Source: Arthrobacter sp. MYb23 (GTDB lineage Bacteria > Actinomycetota > Actinomycetes > Actinomycetales > Micrococcaceae). Taken from it: a stretch of DNA of 64,000 nt. Of this stretch, positions 63,187 to 64,000 are shown one piece after another. The notes under the pieces are model-generated. The model saw nothing but the letters and a program-made list of their open reading frames with translations. It had not been told where the DNA came from and made no database searches. Position 1 is the first letter of the stretch, and the number at the start of each line of letters is the position of its first letter. Location: contig NZ_PCPR01000002.1 in NCBI RefSeq assembly GCF_002979775.1, positions 124,001 to 188,000 on the forward strand, read 5' to 3'. Position numbers and translations under genes: made by a program.

Positions 63187-64000
63187 TCACTCATCAGGAG
63201 ACAGGGTTGCCAGGATCGCGCTGGTTGCACGTTCCTTGCCGTTCAGGTCGTAGTGCGTGGTGACGTTGTTCCAACGTCCGGTTCGCTGAAGCATCCCGGC
63301 GATCCAAGCAGCTTGGACTTCCGCGTGCTCCATCACGAAATAACCACCGGGCTTAAGGAGGCGGGCCGCGGACGCCGCTGCCGCCGTCGGAAGTACCATG
63401 CCGTCCGCTCCCCCGCCATACAGTGCCTCCGGTGGATCGTGGAGAGCAACTTCAGGCTCTGTGGGGATCGCTTCGGCCGGAATATACGGCGGATTGGATA
63501 CCACGACGTCGAATGTTCCGTTGTGCTCAGGAAGGGCATCCCGGAGATCGCCTTCAACGAGAATGACGCCGAGAGGTTCGAGGTTCCTGGCAGCCCAGGC
63601 ATGCGCAAGCATGCTGTATTCAACCGCGTGAACTTCGGCACCCGGAACCTCGAAGGCGATGGAGCCGGCTATTGCGCCGGATCCCGTGCCAAGATCCACT
63701 ACCTTGGGGTTGGGCAATCCTGAGACGTGATCGATGACCAACTGCACCACCGACTCCGTTTCGGGACGAGGAATGAAGACGCCGGGTCCTACGCGCAACT
63801 CCAGATGCCGGAAATATGCAACACCCGTGATGTGCTGCAAGGGCACGCGCCCGGCCCGTTCCTCCACCAGTTCCCGGTAGCCATCGGGAGCAGGGGCATC
63901 GCCGAGCACCATGGCGCGCAGCCGTCCGAGGCCGACGCCAAGCAGGTGATCGGCAAGCAACTCCGCGTCAACCCGCGGGCTGGGCACGCCGGCGTCGGTT
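63187..64000 (-). CDS. prmC: Release factor glutamine methyltransferase, 5' end missing
   Basis: The frame stays open to the right edge, so the start lies beyond the window; the GTG at 63987 is inside the conserved VPSPRVDAELL segment and is not the true start. VDLGTGSGAIAGSIA is the S-adenosylmethionine loop and VVVSNPPYIP the NPPY catalytic motif. It methylates the Gln of the GGQ motif in release factors. It leads into tsaC. Confidence 0.95.
   Translation of the reverse strand, partial: TDAGVPSPRVDAELLADHLLGVGLGRLRAMVLGDAPAPDGYRELVEERAGRVPLQHITGVAYFRHLELRVGPGVFIPRPETESVVQLVIDHVSGLPNPKVVDLGTGSGAIAGSIAFEVPGAEVHAVEYSMLAHAWAARNLEPLGVILVEGDLRDALPEHNGTFDVVVSNPPYIPAEAIPTEPEVALHDPPEALYGGGADGMVLPTAAAASAARLLKPGGYFVMEHAEVQAAWIAGMLQRTGRWNNVTTHYDLNGKERATSAILATLSPDE

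Overview
The window reads as a continuous piece of a high-GC actinobacterial chromosome. Gene content and order point to Micrococcaceae, most likely Arthrobacter or Paenarthrobacter. This rests on the order prmC-tsaC-wecA-atpIBEFHAGDC-DUF2550, on murI next to DUF2017-clpS, on NucS and DUF3039 (both actinobacterial), and on many GTG starts and 4-base ATGA/GTGA overlaps. I see no rRNA, tRNA, CRISPR array, transposase or phage gene. Both end genes run off the window: an IclR-type regulator at the left and prmC at the right.

Left third (1-24,300), mostly accessory metabolism. An IclR fragment and a MoaF-family gene are followed by an APC permease divergent from a FeaR-like AraC regulator, which suggests an amine or amino-acid catabolic locus. 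Next is a minus-strand operon of amidohydrolase, substrate-binding lipoprotein, two permeases, ATPase and cytoplasmic sulfatase, with a divergent TetR regulator. It looks like an uptake-and-desulfation system for an unidentified sulfated compound. An MFS efflux gene then carries a leader that could act as an attenuator. SbcD/SbcC, an aquaporin, two DUF202 membrane proteins, an ADP-ribosylglycohydrolase, a DEDDh exonuclease-BRCT protein and a YtrA-type GntR/ABC operon follow.

Middle (24,300-46,700), mostly conserved housekeeping. It holds DedA, rdgB-rph, an MBL hydrolase, murI, DUF2017-clpS and the NAD salvage pair pncB-pncA. It continues with a superfamily 2 helicase, DUF3039 and nagB, an ABC-2 exporter, an old yellow enzyme, a thioredoxin-like TPR protein without active-site cysteines, and a two-module membrane/secreted protein. 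An AI-2E family transporter, an alpha/beta hydrolase, nucS, nagA and a cold-shock gene with a long structured leader complete it. A 25-bp perfect inverted repeat and a 19-bp tandem repeat sit side by side near 42.8 kb.

Right third (46,700-64,000), all on the minus strand. A lipid-modification pair comes first: an MprF/LysX-type aminoacyl-lipid synthase with a degenerate rhomboid-like N-terminus, coupled to a membrane esterase. The complete F1Fo ATP synthase operon follows, with an unusually short epsilon subunit. Upstream of it are cell-envelope glycan genes (WecA-type phosphotransferase, GT2 and WecG/TagA transferases) and the translation-accuracy genes tsaC and prmC.

The strongest candidates for something undescribed are the MFS leader with a 4-codon ORF inside a stem-loop, the overlapping hairpins before the APC permease, the sulfatase import operon, the pseudo-rhomboid aminoacyl-lipid synthase with its esterase, and the 25-bp palindrome. 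All functional statements are inferred from motifs and context; no database search was run.
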